Origin: Actinostola sp. cb2023 | Lineage: Eukaryota; Cnidaria; Anthozoa; Actiniaria; Actinostolidae | Reading direction: 5' to 3' | Length of the DNA: 64,000 bases | NCBI GenBank assembly: GCA_033675265.1 | Contig: JAUJYZ010000304.1 | Location: forward strand, 303,501 to 367,500 | Part shown: one piece after another, positions 11,856-24,900 of the stretch | Position numbering within the stretch: the stretch's first letter is position 1 | How the letters are laid out: each line of letters starts with the position of its first letter | Position numbers and translations under genes: made by a program | Notes under the pieces: generated by a model | Database searches by the model: none | What the model saw: the letters and a program-made list of their open reading frames with translations, nothing else | Told to the model about the DNA's origin: nothing

Positions 11856-14800
11856 CCCCCCCCCTGCAGGGCCTGGTGATGGTAATCATTTAATCAGTTA
11901 GTTATATTTCTACCAGCATATTATTGTCTCACCTGTTTGTACTGTTTTCTTCAGGAGTGATAATACTTCAGAGTGATTCACAGCAGCTGCGCCATGTCTG
12001 ACAGCAGTCAATGCTATTGCTAGATTCATACGGGCATCATTATGTTGACCTAACAAAGTTTTATGTCATATTTAAACATGAGAAAGAGTTCTTCCTCTCA
12101 TTTCCAAACACTGAGAAGTGGGTTGAAAAAGAATGAGGTGGAGCCGAGGGTGTTTGGAAATCAGAGGAATAATTATTTTAACTTACTGTTCAATATAGCT
12201 TCTCAAACCATTAATAATTCTTGGAGAAAATCAAAGTTAAAGTTGACCAAATTTTATATTCATTAAGAACACATTTCTAAACTTCCTTCAATCATGGAAG
12301 AATAAGGTAAACTATCACTATAGAAGCATCTGATACTTCACTTAACAACACAATGAGTTCCCAGTGTCTTAGTTAGTGTCTGCCTAGTAGTATCCAGGAG
12401 ATCATGGATTCAAACCCCGTCTGGGACTCAGCAGCAGTTTTGTCAATGCAGATGGCGCTCACTGACAAATAATGTTCAAAACAACTGGTGACGTCCGTGA
12501 CGGCAATCTACATTTACAAGGTGAAAACAGGTGAAATGCCATCATAGATTGCCATCACGGATGTCAACGGTCGTTTTTAGCATTATTTGTCAGTGCGTGT
12601 GCCTTCTGCATTGACAAGAATGTCTGCTGCTTAAGCTCTCTACTAACTGCTAGATTCAGCAGCACACTTACCATCATAGTATATGATAGCACCACAAAGC
12701 TTATCCTTCTTCAGCATGGGGAAAAGCTCCAAAGCTTTTGCTTTTCCTACCATATAGCTACTTTTTAAAATCTGCTTTCCTGACACCAAGTCATACATCT
12801 TGATGCCAGCCCAGAAATATGGCACTTGCCACCATCTAGGTATAACGATACAATATATACATTTATCGAATTCATGAATTCAATTAATGAGTTAAATACA
12901 ATAGAAATCACTACCGTGAAGGACATCTGTAAATCGGATACAGATTCGTCCTCATTTGCATTCAACTTTAAGTTCAATTTTCTCGGCCAAACTGCTTCCT
13001 ATCATCAAAATTATAGTAAAACATCCACCTACATGTATACATCGTTGGATTCGATAAGTACTATACAATATTCACGTCCAATCTGTATGGGATTTACAAA
13101 CTCTCGCCTGCGGCTCGAGTTTGTAAATCCCATACAGATCGGCCGCTCATATTGTATATAGTACGTACATTGTACAGTGTATATGTAATAATGATGCAAA
13201 ACCATTAACATTTTCTAATTTGGAAGTGGACCAATCATCCACTGTTCAAATGGAAACTATAGGGACATATATATGTGCGCATAGGCATTATAACTGATCA
13301 GTTTATACTTCATTTCTATGGTACAAGTAAGGAGAAAACATATTTGATGATACCATTTGATTTTACCAGGTAAAGTTAGCCGTTTGGACGGGTCTACCCA
13401 TACAAATGGGTACATATACTGGTAACTTATCAGGAGACGTGATGTAAGGTCTCTATTTCATGAATGGAAACCTTGCTGATCAAACATACCAGTTGAACCA
13501 AGTCATCCTTACATGTTGGTATCAAGAAGGGGGTTTCCATTATCAAAGCTTCCACCAAAGGACATGTTTTTATATATCTCAACTAAATACACATATGTAT
13601 ACATACTTGTAGACAGGTAACATTATTGGCAGTGACGAAGATAAGTGGGGAGCAATAGCCAGTAAGTTTGCTCGTTCATGGAGGGCTTCTTTGACAAGTT
13701 TGTACTGATGATTAACACAAAATAAAACCAATGTAATAATAATAATAATTATAATAATAATAATAATAATAATAATTATGTAAAGGTGCTGTTACACGTA
13801 ACATTTTCTTGTGCAACTTCTCATGAAAAAAATTGTTGCAGGTTGCAATCTTGAGCATTTTTTACGTGTAACATACCATACCCTAAAGTGTGTGACTAGT
13901 TTTTTTTGTTGTTGTTGTTGTTGTGCACAAAAAGTAGAACGAGCTTCTAAAGTTTACAATATTTTCCCAGAAAAAAAGTGGAAATGACGGTTTCACGATT
14001 ATGCGTGCAACTTGAAATTTGTTTGTGCGTGACACAAGTTCCAACAGAAATTGTACGTGTGACATGGTGTCTTGCAACCTCAGGGTTCTCTCCAGGTTTC
14101 AAAAGTATTGAGAGAGAAAATCCCCCCAATATCCAAAAAGTGAGATTTTTTTGAAAAATGTGAGATTTTGTTATTAGTAGACAACATAGTTTTTGAAACT
14201 CAACATGATTTCCTACTTAATTTACAAACACACACTGTGATAGCAAGTTCCTCTTCGCTGTCTGCTTTTTCCATAGTGACTCACATGTTCTTATTTCCAA
14301 GAGATGCTTGGTTTGCATTTTTATGCTGTCTTGAAGTGACTTGTGACGATCAAGACTAGTTGTTTTAAAGTTTTTGGAACCGACAGTGAATATATTTTCC
14401 AATTTCGCTTTTTTACATGCTGAGCAATGTTCTCAGAATCGTATTCCAACCATGAGTTTAGCATAGCCATTTCTTTTGGAATTTCAAAGAATGTTTCTTT
14501 TCTGGATCTTTATCAGATTCGCCTGAAGTGATCGGGTTTTGATCCTCTTGACATACGTCGTTGTTAGTTTTTTGTTATTCGAAAAACCTAGTAAAGGGAG
14601 TAATTGAACCTTGTTTTGACATGGTTCATTGATATCACACGTGAATGATCCACGAAGACCTAAGTATCTCACGCATGCATCAGACTATACACACCGCTGT
14701 ACTAGTAAATGGCGGATTATCAATGATCAATAGATTGTCTGGATCGATGAACGCAAGAAAATGTTTCCCAATCAGTAAACAGTGATAATTTTTTGCTTTC

Positions 14801-17800
14801 TATAATTCTTTTTGTGATTTTTATTTATTCTTGGAAAATTCTCGCAAAATCGCACCTTGGAGAGAACGTACCCTGCAACCTGCAATAATCTTTTTCGGAA
14901 TGCAAGTTGCATGAGAAATTGATACGTGTGACACAGCCTTAAGACTGTTAGTTACCAATGCAGTGCTAGTCCGTGTAAATACTGTATTAACATAGTTTAA
15001 TCAATACCTGCTCTCTGTCCAACTTCATGATGGCATTTTGAAGGTAGCGTACTCCCCCATGTATAAGCTTAGTGCTCCTACTGCTTGTTCCTGCAGAGTA
15101 GTCATCTCTTTCAACGAGTGCTGTTGTCAGGCCTGAAGTAAAGGATTACTTCCTGTTAATAATTCTCAAACTACAAAATCTAGACACATTGTGGTTCTTA
15201 TAGGCCAATGGACAGACAGACAGAAATATACATGTAAATACATTAATAACTTTATGGACAGACATGCAGGCCGCAGGAAATCAAACCATGAAACAGAGTC
15301 AAAAACACAGACAAATAGACTAACAGACAGGAATTTTACAAAGTGTAGGGATATGTTTTGGAAGGTAAGTATTGACAATTAGTTTAAATTTGACACGGTT
15401 TTCTTTGTTATTCATAGGGCTTTATCTCCGGTATTGACCGGTTGAACAATAGAATTGAATTGAATTGCTCATTATGAATTCACCGGGATGTATCCATATA
15501 CAGCCCTGGGTTGTATATGAATACATCCCGGTGAATTCATAATGAGCACTGAAATGCTATTCTTCATGCTATTCATATAGTATTCATGCTAAATAACACT
15601 CCAAAAAATGCCTCAGATTGCTTCGTGCGAAAACCTTGTCAAATTAAACTAAGTCAGATAAATACCTCGAACGTCGGCAATAAGCCTATAAATCCCTCGG
15701 GCCTATGGCCCTCGGGATTTATATGGCTTATTGCCTCCGTTCTCGGTATTTATCTCTTACTTATTTATATAGCGCACTACGCATGCTCTTATTGGTCAAT
15801 TAGCGGGCTGTAACTTCTCGTACGGCCCGCTGAAAACAGAAAAGTAAGGAAAAGCTATATTATAATAAATATCTTATTAACCTCGCTTCCTCAGTCCGTA
15901 CGGGAAGTTATGGATCCTCGTTTCCCTCCAATTTTTATGGCCCGCGCACTACGCGCTTGGACCGTAAGGTTGTTTGAAAAAACTTGGTCCATAACTTCCC
16001 ATACAGACCTCGCGCTCAGTTAATAAGAAGTATATATTACCTCTTGTTACAGCATCTAGTGCTACGCCACTCCCAGTAGCTCCACCACCAATCACTAGAA
16101 CATCAAATTCTTTTGTCTCCTTCAAGTGTTGAATATGTACTGATCTATATAGTAAGTTAAAACATAGAGTTGGGTATATGTATATGTATGTACATGACAG
16201 ATTAGACTTGAAAATGATCAACTAACCTTTTTGGTAAAGGTGTATGTGTTTGTCCTATCCTACTTGCAACCTCAGCTGCTTGAACCACTGCCAACTGATC
16301 CTGTAAAGGTATACAATGGTGTCAGCTTTTTAACATATGTTGCAGACATATTGTAGTTCTGCATTCCCGGGGGGGAATACTCGCGAATACTCCCTTTGTC
16401 CAAGTGGTAGGGGTGATCGGCAGTCCTTTTAGGGTTTAAAATATTTCCTGTATGTACTCAAAAGTCAGTTACGTAACATCACTCCATACCTTTTAGGGTC
16501 AATTGTTATTTATTTTCTTTATTGAACATGAAAAAACAGAAGAAAGATGTTGTCCAGTCACTGATTAAATGATATCAGCATAATCACTTTTTTGCCATAT
16601 ATGGTCGTACCTTTTAGGGGTTAAAATCAACATGGCTTCATGCAACAGCTCTTTTAATTTATCCGTATCTTTTAGGGGTCGTTTTCAAGACCGACCGCTG
16701 ATCACCCCTACCACTTGGACAAAAGGAGTACCACCCCACCCCACCCCCCACTCCCCCCGGGTCTGCATGCTAGCCATGCGACAATGAGTCAGAGTTTAAG
16801 GTGTACAAATAGCCATTGCCCCCACACCCCTTCACAAGGAGAAGGGTAATGTGAGAGCTACATGTCGACAAAGGCTACAATGCAATAATAATATTCTCCT
16901 TCATAGACAGCAATATAACTTACATGTATATAAGTTGAATAAAGGAGAATTAATTTGGTTTATAAAGTACATTAATGCACAAAATTAATGTCATAAATGA
17001 TATATATAACTTAATATATAGTGCTAAAATCAACCTCCGATAAACAATATATAGATATATCAAATTACATAATTATCACGAAATGTAACTAATATTATAA
17101 ACCCCGTTGTCGACTCGACTCCATGCATGCAGCTAGCTGCATGGTGGTAGTTGTACAAGATAGTCGAGAATATAGTAGAGCGATCAGCTGTAACTGCATT
17201 GGACTCGGCTTAGTGTAAACGTCATGACCTAGACAAGGTGGCTGCAGGGGCGGATCCAGTTTTTTTTTAAACAGGGGGTTGTGTTATCTGAGCGGCAAAG
17301 CCGCGAACTACTAGGGGGGTGTGGGGGTATGCCCCCCCAGAAAATTTTGAAATCTACAAGCTCTGAAATGCAATTTTTAGAGATCTAGAGTTGTTTTATT
17401 ACAGTAACACAACAAAACTCAATTTTCAGTAAAATTGTGAGTTTATTGGACATCCAACAAAGATGATTGGAAGAGTCTTCTTGGGTGAGCTTAGTGTGTA
17501 AAACTAAGTTTCGAAAAGCGAAGAAATATGAAAAGCACCTTCAAGTTAGTAAACAATTTCAGTTTGTACATTCTCAGCGCTGTGCACGTGTTCCACTTGT
17601 GACGTCACATCACGTGACTTTACGAAAACAACCCGAACAGTCGAATCACTTTTTCGCGGATTTTTTCGAGTTAGAGATAACTTTTGGCAACATTTTCTCG
17701 ATTTCAACAACAAGTGTAGTCTTTAAATTTGTTTTGGGTGTTTTTCCGGATTTGTTAAATCATTTTCCAAAAAATTTCATATTTACGTGAGACCTTGCCT

Positions 17801-18282
17801 TGAACTTTTGCCGCTAAAAAAGGCAGGTTCTTTCGATTCAGTTATCAGTCAAACCGACCTCGAAGTTGAATGGTCGTGCAAACAGTATGAATTAATTATA
17901 TTATTCTTACGAGGGAGAGAGCTGAAAGGCAAGAGGGACCTACGGACAGACATACTGACATATACAAGTATTTAAAAAATATCCATAGGGGGGGTTGCAA
18001 CCCCCAGAACCCTCCCCCTGGATCCGCCCCTGGGCTGCTAGCCTTTTAGAGGGTTGGATGAAAGCATATATGTAAATGTTTGATCAACTATCGACCTTAT
18101 CGACCTAAAACAATTCAAATGTCCAACTGAATCGAATGTACAATTTTTATATGATGACATTGAAGCTTCAATGCAAGTAATTAAACTCTTACCTTCTTAT
18201 CCAAGAAATCTCTGGTGTATTTATATCCATAGATTCCACAGCCTAGTGCTACTGCACCCCCAACAACACGAACGTACGCCAT
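7266..18282 (-). CDS. GPD2: Mitochondrial FAD-dependent glycerol-3-phosphate dehydrogenase
   Basis: It oxidises glycerol-3-phosphate to dihydroxyacetone phosphate and passes electrons to ubiquinone at the inner mitochondrial membrane (glycerophosphate shuttle). Fifteen exons in transcript order: 18193-18282, 16227-16300, 16041-16144, 15008-15132, 13607-13704, 12672-12835, 11933-12049, 11209-11410, 10386-10456, 10170-10292, 9326-9639, 8818-8949, 8588-8746, 8140-8421, 7266-7385. All phases agree and sum to 724 codons; the vertebrate enzyme is 727. Seen: hydrophobic N terminus, FAD-binding [10 protein letters not shown] (about residues 72-81), [54 protein letters not shown], and a C-terminal EF-hand region (about 630-685). 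EF loop 1 (635-646) has N at position 12. Loop 2 (671-682) has lost its acidic residues at 1, 3 and 5 and the glycine, so calcium control may be weak. Introns hold many foldback elements. It shares a head-to-head promoter region with the TMEM163-like gene. Confidence 0.97.
7459..8085. mobile_element. MITE copy 3 with internally amplified CCAAT core
   Basis: Ends GAGTCGTTTTCGTATGAGTG and CACTCGTACGAAAACGACTC mark the same family as 2263-2546. Between them a roughly 30-bp unit (GATTGGTTGAGCAATG, then ATTTTGCGC, then ACTGT) is repeated about 16 times from 7533 to 8030. Single copies of the unit exist in the other family members, so expansion happened inside this one. GATTGG is an inverted CCAAT box. 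The element fills most of the last GPD2 intron (7386-8139). Confidence 0.88.
9000..9240. repeat. Degenerate GATCCCTGATCC repeats
   Basis: Irregular repeats of GATCCCTGATCC and GATCCCGATCCC lie in the GPD2 intron between exons 12 and 11. No ends or target duplication are seen. Confidence 0.6.
9697..9818 (+). repeat. Possible tRNA-derived SINE fragment
   Basis: A GACGAC-rich stretch is followed by TAGCTCAGCTGGTAGGGCA, a good tRNA A-box match. Further on come GAGCTACAATCCCATTGGGATC, whose B-box resemblance is poor, and a T8-9 run that could be a Pol III stop. No cloverleaf closes. It lies in the GPD2 intron before exon 11. Confidence 0.4.
9967..10117. mobile_element. Foldback element, near-perfect palindrome
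   Basis: The left arm beginning TAGCTGATATTGAAGTTACA pairs along about 70 bp with the right arm ending TGTAACTTCAATATCAGCTA. GPD2 intron. Confidence 0.9.
11801..11864. repeat. Poly-C tract in a repeat remnant
   Basis: A run of about 60 C with one interrupting T follows GGTGGGGCTATAGCC. It lies in the GPD2 intron between exons 8 and 7. True length is uncertain because such runs assemble poorly. Confidence 0.85.
12439..12620. mobile_element. Foldback element, TIR TTGTCAATGCAGA...ACTGACAAATAATG
   Basis: Left TTGTCAATGCAGATGGCGC, then TCACTGACAAATAATG, pairs with the right-arm complement of CATTATTTGTCAGTG and TCTGCATTGACAA. GPD2 intron upstream of exon 7. Confidence 0.85.
13059..13163. mobile_element. 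Short palindromic element
   Basis: Arms share ATCTGTATGGGATTTACAAA in opposite orientation around a centre rich in CGCCTGCGGC. GPD2 intron upstream of exon 6. Confidence 0.85.
13791..14941. mobile_element. Long non-autonomous inverted-repeat element (about 1.15 kb)
   Basis: Left TAAAGGTGCTGTTACACGTA and right GATACGTGTGACACAGCCTTA are imperfect inverted ends. Sub-terminal motifs (GCAACTTCTCATG and CATGAGAAATTG; AGGTTGCA and TGCAACCT) also pair. No transposase reading frame is seen. It fills most of the GPD2 intron between exons 5 and 4, next to an AAT microsatellite (13737-13780). Confidence 0.75.
15467..15550. mobile_element. Short palindromic element (GCTCATTATGAATTCACCGG)
   Basis: GCTCATTATGAATTCACCGG pairs exactly with CCGGTGAATTCATAATGAGC, with further pairing inward (GATGTAT and ATACATC). 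Confidence 0.9.
15650..15763. mobile_element. Short palindromic element (AGATAAATACCTCGAACGTC)
   Basis: Arms TAAGTCAGATAAATACC, GGCAATAAGCC and AAATCCCTCGGGCC pair with their inverted counterparts ending TATTTATCTCTTACTTA. GPD2 intron upstream of exon 4. Confidence 0.85.
16360..16768. mobile_element. MITE, TIR CTGCATTCCCGGGGGG
   Basis: Outer ends CTGCATTCCCGGGGGG and CCCCCCGGGTCTGCAT pair. Inner arms TTTGTCCAAGTGGTAGGGGT, then GATC, pair exactly with their complement near 16700-16725. Internal repeats of CCTTTTAGGG occur. GPD2 intron 1. Confidence 0.85.
17245..18032. mobile_element. hAT-like non-autonomous element, TIR CAGGGGCGGATCCAG
   Basis: The ends CAGGGGCGGATCCAG and CTGGATCCGCCCCTG are perfect 15-bp inverted repeats of a type common in animal hAT elements. 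The inside has CTAGGGGGGTGTGGGGG and GCCCCCCCAGAAAATTTTGA, segments shared with the repeats near 48770 and 49420. No intact transposase is seen and no clean 8-bp target duplication is visible. GPD2 intron 1. Confidence 0.82.
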
Positions 18283-18942
18283 GGATGATGTCAGTTTTAA
18301 CCTACAATTTCTACAAGATCTGCCGCTTTCATGTAAACTAGAACTCTATAATTCGCAAAAATTCTAGAGCAAAAAGTTAAATAGTGTAGTTGTGTTAAGG
18401 TGAGTTTTGATTCGTCATCTACAGCCTTCACATAACAGAAAAAACTATCTTTTTCGGTCCATCTTGCACAGAACTGAACCAGTGAACATGAACTAAAGTT
18501 ACTCGGAAGCCCGTCGCGAAGCCGAAAGTTGCATCGATCGATCTCGAGTAACGGTTTCCGAGTAACGCAATTCATTTAAAATTTATTCAGCAGTTACGTA
18601 ATGAAACTAAAACCTGGAGCTCTGCGAAGGAGACCATTTTTCGAAAAAAAAAAAATTATATTCTCTCGAATTTGTTTTTTTCTGTGAGCGAAACAAAAGG
18701 GTTTTCTTATTTTAAATTTTATTTTTCCAAAGTAGCTGAGGATTGCGTGACAATCAACTTCCCTCCCCCCCCCCCCCCACGGGTAAATCTCTGATGACTC
18801 ACTCTACTCCTACTAGTTGCATATTATTCTCAGTCGTGAAGCAGAAGCTATGTTATGTAGCAGAGCAGAATGCTTGAATGGAACATGCTTTTTGGGTGAT
18901 TTTGCAAGAACAATAATGAATCTAGGGCGTTGAGGAAAGAAT
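18283..18942. promoter_or_regulatory. Divergent promoter region between GPD2 and the TMEM163-like gene
   Basis: The two start codons (18282 minus and 18943 plus) are 660 bases apart and point away from each other, so both promoters and 5' UTRs must lie here unless non-coding first exons exist further off. Seen: A- and T-rich stretches around 18640-18730 and a C-run at 18763-18778. No certain TATA box or initiator can be named. Confidence 0.6.
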
Positions 18943-21900
18943 ATGGAAAACAATTCAACGTATGGAACAAATACATTCCTTGAAGACAAACATAACGGCA
19001 AAATAAATGGTCTAAAACAAGACGAAGCCGATGGACCAGATCCTTGTGTATCACCAAATGATGACGGTGAGTGGTGACGATCAAGTGTTCTTTTGCTTCG
19101 AATGGGTTTGGAAAAGAAATAACACTTTAAATCTATTAATTGGAATGAAAATACCGTCTACTTTTAAACAATCTGTCGTGTTGTTTAACTTCGCCCATCG
19201 GCAAACTGACATTATGTTTGTGGTTTTGTACTGCGGCCATGCTTGAGTGATCATCCTCTTCGATCGTTTTCCTGAAGCCTTGATCATCTCGTCATTTAAG
19301 AGAACATTTTTCACTGAACTTCTTGTTTTAAGATTGTAACCTTTACTGAAAGATCTGGGAGTTTTATTTGACATTTTGTTTGACATTTTACTAGCTTGCA
19401 AAGCTGCGCTAGAGATATTTTAGTGGGATATTTTAATTTGCATCTGTGCAAATTAAACATACAAACATATTGGCTATAAATTCTACGAGAATATATAATC
19501 AGTTCCAACTTTAATTGCCTCTGTAAAGAACATTTTAATTTTGAAAAGTTGTTTTACTTGAGTAGTATGTGAGAAGAAAATCTATTTTGATAAAGGATAT
19601 GTGTGCATGCAGCTGGATATTAATGAGTGATTTGCATGACTCTGGTCTGACTTTTGAGCAAGAAAATGCTAATGAATATTTAATACTGCAAACTGAAACC
19701 ACAACTGTCTCACTTGTGTATGATATCATATGTTGTGGGAAAATAACAGATGATTATCACTAATTAGCTACCAGCAATTTGCATGACGCGATAGGAGTTA
19801 ACAGTAATATAAGCCATTTTTGTACTTTTATATACAAATTAATCAGAGTACTTCTTGATTCACGTGATGTTTATTTCCACTACAACTGTCTTTTTCAGAT
19901 TATCTTCTCCAGAGAGAGAAACACCTTACATGCCACCTTGTAGCAAAGTGGAGAAAAGCTGCTCTTGTAGTTTCCTTTATTTCAATTTGCTGTACACTTG
20001 TGATTGGACTGGCTGCATTCTGTGAGTTCATGTTGTTGATAATAGAAATAAAGAATATTTATTACTTGTTAAGGGGAAGGGAATTTGTTTTCAGTTTGTT
20101 TACTCTTCTCTATGTCATTCTAGGTTAGAAATGCCAGTGACCACTCTCGACCATCTCCCTTAAGCGAAAGACTCTTCTCATTTTGTTTCTCATATACGTA
20201 ACCACTAAAACTCCAGATCAGATCAGATCCCGAGATGGTCGCTTACGAGGGAGTCAACTGTATCTGTTTTTCTTTTAGACTGACATGCATCGGCGAGAAC
20301 TTCACTGAAGTCCACCTGATTTTGTCACCGGAACTTAGAAAATATTGATTATGTACATTGTACATATCTGACGACCTAGCATCTGGGTCTTCCAGCTTGT
20401 CTCTTAATTACCAGAGCCTTCAATTTTTTCATTAGAAAGCTGAGTAGGGTCTGGGTATGAGAATGTTAGAAATGCAAAACTTAAAAGTATGAATTTATTC
20501 TTTTTTTCTTTGTTTTGAAAATATAGCAATATCCAGCATTGCAAAAAGCTCTGCAGCTTTTGGTTTTGCAGTAAGTATTTCAAGCCAATTAGATCTTATT
20601 TTGCAAGTGTTTATTACTTTGGCAATAGTGGCAGCATACATGTACATCATTTATACTACACTGTACATGTACATTGTATATGTTATCACTGATCAAGAGA
20701 CTATATATGAAGGGCTCCCTGCAAGAACAACGTATAAAGTGATCTCTGATCAAAATCTAAATTCTCCTTGAGATTATGTGAATTTCAAAGGAGAATTTGG
20801 GTTTTGATCACAAGTCACTTACTCTGTTCTTGCAGGGAGCCTGCAACTTGTACATCATTAAATTGATCATTTTTTTTGCAGTTTGATTCTTTGCTAGATG
20901 TTGTCACTACAGTGGTTGTGATTTGGAGATTCCTTGGTGAGAAAGGAGAATCTTATTCCTGGGAAAAAGAAAAAAGGTCTGATTTTCATGTTTTGCTAAA
21001 TGTACATGGCTGAACTTTGCTCCTTCATGTGAATGATCATTTCCTATTTTTTCATTGCGTAGAGCTTGTACAGTGATTGGAGTTTGTTTTATTATCTCTG
21101 CTATTGGTATATTTGTCAGAGCTGCCAGGTCCCTTGTGGTACAACGACATCCCCATGAGGTAACCAGCTACATGTATATACACATACTGTACATGTATAT
21201 GTTAATTATTGCCCCCTTTAATTAACCACCCCAACCCTTCTGCACAACCCCCCCCCCCCATATCCCCCCCCCATATTCCCCCCCCCCCCCCCCCCCCCCC
21301 CCCCCATATATTTTTTCCATTTTTGTTATGGACCTGATTTCATTATAATCTCTCTCTTTCTTCATTTCAGTTTGTAGGAATTCAGATCATTTCTGGTGTA
21401 AGTCTGGTTACATATTCCATCTTGACGTGGTCAAAACTTGTTGTTGCAGAGAGAATATCAAGTAGTTCTCTGAAGATTGATGGTAAGGATTTTCAAGATG
21501 TCTGTTGTTTGTTGAGAGATTTATACAACACAGAAGTTCCTTTTATTGTTTGAAACAATTTTGTATATGATGGATGTAATAACGAGAAGATAAATCATTT
21601 TTCTATTTATTTGATGCGGATGTTTCGGCTACCAAACTGTAGCCATGTAGCCATCCACTGCGAGAGAAAAGTGAAATGCTAATTTAATAGTGGATGGCTA
21701 TACAGTTAAATGGTAGCCGAAATATCCAGATCGAATAAATAGAAAAATGATTTATCTTCTAGTTATTTCTCGATTAAGCTGTATTGCCCAGATATTTACA
21801 ATTTTATATATGTAAAGAATCAATAGGCGCATTCAAACAAGAGAAAATAAGCCACGTCTTGAACTGAAAATCACAATTTATTCATGAATGCATAAGCACA

Positions 21901-24900
21901 CTGGTAAACGACCCAAACCGTGTCTTAGGCCCCATCCACATATGTATGAACGTTTTCATTTCAAAGCACATTTTTTAGCATTTTCGCTATTTGTTTTTCC
22001 CATCCAAATGAAAAGTCGAGTCCTGGTACTTTACTATTAATTACGACCCATTTACACAATTTTAAAATAAATAAATAAATAACTGTTTATTTAAGTGTCC
22101 AATGTATTTTAGCGCTTGAGGTGTAGTTATAAACCTGCCACATACTTAGGCTACATGGCTAAGTTATGCTGCCAACAACTCATGTAAATCGTCTACAATA
22201 TATATATGGCGCTTAACAAGTTGCAGAAATGTGTTGCACGTTATTAAAGGTTGTTGTTTCTATTATTGGGTTTGATTGTTTAGGACAATTTTAAAATTAA
22301 TTATTGTCAATATTATTTAATGATAAATTATGGATAATGATCTTTGTTTTCATTTGCAGGTTATAATTCATTTGCTGGTGCTATCCTGGCACTCGGAATG
22401 CTTATGAGTTCTCTTGCGTACACTTGGAATCAATCGATCTGGTTTTTGGATGCGTCCATTGCATTGTGCATATCAGTATTATTAGGGACGTATGGGATAA
22501 GGTAATGACTGGCTTGTATTGTGCATATCAGTATTATTAGGGACGTATGGGATAAGGTAATGACTGGCTTGCATTGTGCATATCAGTATTATTAGGGACG
22601 TATGGGATAAGGTAATGACTGGCTTGTATTGTGCATATCAGTATTATTAGGGATGTATGGGATAAGGTAATGACTGGCTTGCATTGTGCATATCAGTATT
22701 ATTAGGGACGTATGGGATAAGGTAATGACTGGCTTGTATTGTGCATATCAGTATTATTAGGGACGTATGGGATAAGGTAATGACTGGCTTGTATTGTGCA
22801 TATCAGTATTATTAGGGACGTATGGGATAAGGTAATGACTGGCTTGCATTGTGCATATCAGTATTATTAGGGACGTATGGGATAAGGTAATGACTGGCTT
22901 GTATTGTGCATATCAGTATTATTAGGGACGTATGGGATAAGGTAATGACTGGCTTGTATTGTGCATATCAGTATTATTAGGGACGTATGGGATAAGGTAA
23001 TGACTGGCTTGTATTGTGCATATCAGTATTATTAGGGACGTATGGGATAAGGTAATGACTGGCTTGTATTGTGCATATCAGTATTATTAGGGACGTATGG
23101 GATAAGGTAATGACTGGCTTGTATTGTGCATATCAGTATTATTAGGGACATATGGGATAAGGTAATGACTGGCTTGTATTGTGCATATCAGTAGTATTAT
23201 TAGGGACGTATGGGATAAGGTAATGACTGGCTTGTATTGTGCATATCAGTATTATTAGGGATGTATGGGATAAGGTAATGACTGGCTTGCATTGTGCATA
23301 TCAGTATTATTAGGGACGTATGGGATAAGGTAATGACTGGCTTGTATTGTGCATATCAGTATTATTAGGGACGTATGGGATAAGGTAATGACTGGCTTGT
23401 ATTGTGCATATCAGTATTATTAGGGACGTATGGGATAAGGTAATGACTGGCTTGCATTGTGCATATCAGTATTATTAGGGACGTATGGGATAAGGTAATG
23501 ACTGGCTTGTATTGTGCATATCAGTATTATTAGGGACGTATGGGATAAGGTAATGACTGGCTTGTATTGTGCATATCAGTATTATTAGGGACGTATGGGA
23601 TAAGGTAATGACTGGCTTGTATTGTGCATATCAGTATTATTAGGGACGTATGGGATAAGGTAATGACTGGCTTGTATTGTGCATATCAGTATTATTATTA
23701 TTAGGGACGTATGGGATAAGGTAATGACTGGCTTGTATTGTGCATATCAGTATTATTAGGGACGTATGGGATAAGGTAATGACTGGCTTTTGTATTGTGC
23801 ATATCAGTATTATTAGGGACATATGGGATAAGGTAATGACTGGCTTGTATTGTGCATATCAGTATTATTAGGGACGTATGGGATAAGGTAATGACTGGCT
23901 TGTATTGTGCATATCAGTATTATTAGGGACGTATGGGATAAGGTAATGACTGGCTTGCATTGTGCATATCAGTATTATTAGGGACGTATGGGATAAGGTA
24001 ATGACTGGCTTGTATTGTGCATATCAGTATTATTAGGGACGTATGGGATAAGGTAATGACTGGCTTGTATTGTGCATATCAGTATTATTAGGGACGTATG
24101 GGATAAGGTAATGACTGGCTTGTATTGTGCATATCAGTATTATTAGGGACGTATGGGATAAGGTAATGACTGGCTTGTATTGTGCATATCAGTATTATTA
24201 GGGACGTATGGGATAAGGTAATGACTGGCTTGTATTGTGCATATCAGTATTATTAGGGACGTATGGGATAAGGTAATGACTGGCTTGTATTGTGCATATC
24301 AGTATTATTAGGGACATATGGGATAAGGTAATGACTGGCTTGTATTGTGCATATCAGTATTATTAGGGACGTATGGGATAAGGTAATGACTGGCTTGTAT
24401 TGTGCATATCAGTATTATTAGGGATGTATGGGATAAGGTAATGACTGGCTTGTATTGTGCATATCAGTATTATTAGGGACGTATGGGATAAGGTAATGAC
24501 TGGCTTGTATTGTGCATATCAGTATTATTAGGGACGTATGGGATAAGGTAATGACTGGCTTGTATTGTGCATATCAGTATTATTAGGGACGTATGGGATA
24601 AGGTAATGACTGGCTTGTATTCTCTGGAGGGGGGTACTACTCCCTAACAGTACATGCTTATGGAAGATGTAAAAAATCAGATTTTAAACATTTACAGTTG
24701 TAGCCCTGAAGGTGGGCGCTTAGCCCGAAAGCTTGGCAGTTTTTATTAAAACTAAGGTTGAAGATACAAAATTATTGTCATGAATTATCCAACCTACAAA
24801 CCAACATTAGATTAAGATGTAACTTGTCTGCACACAATTAATCTGTAATAGCCATTGGGTTCTTTGCCGACATATCTGGTTTGGGCGTGGCAGTGGGGTG

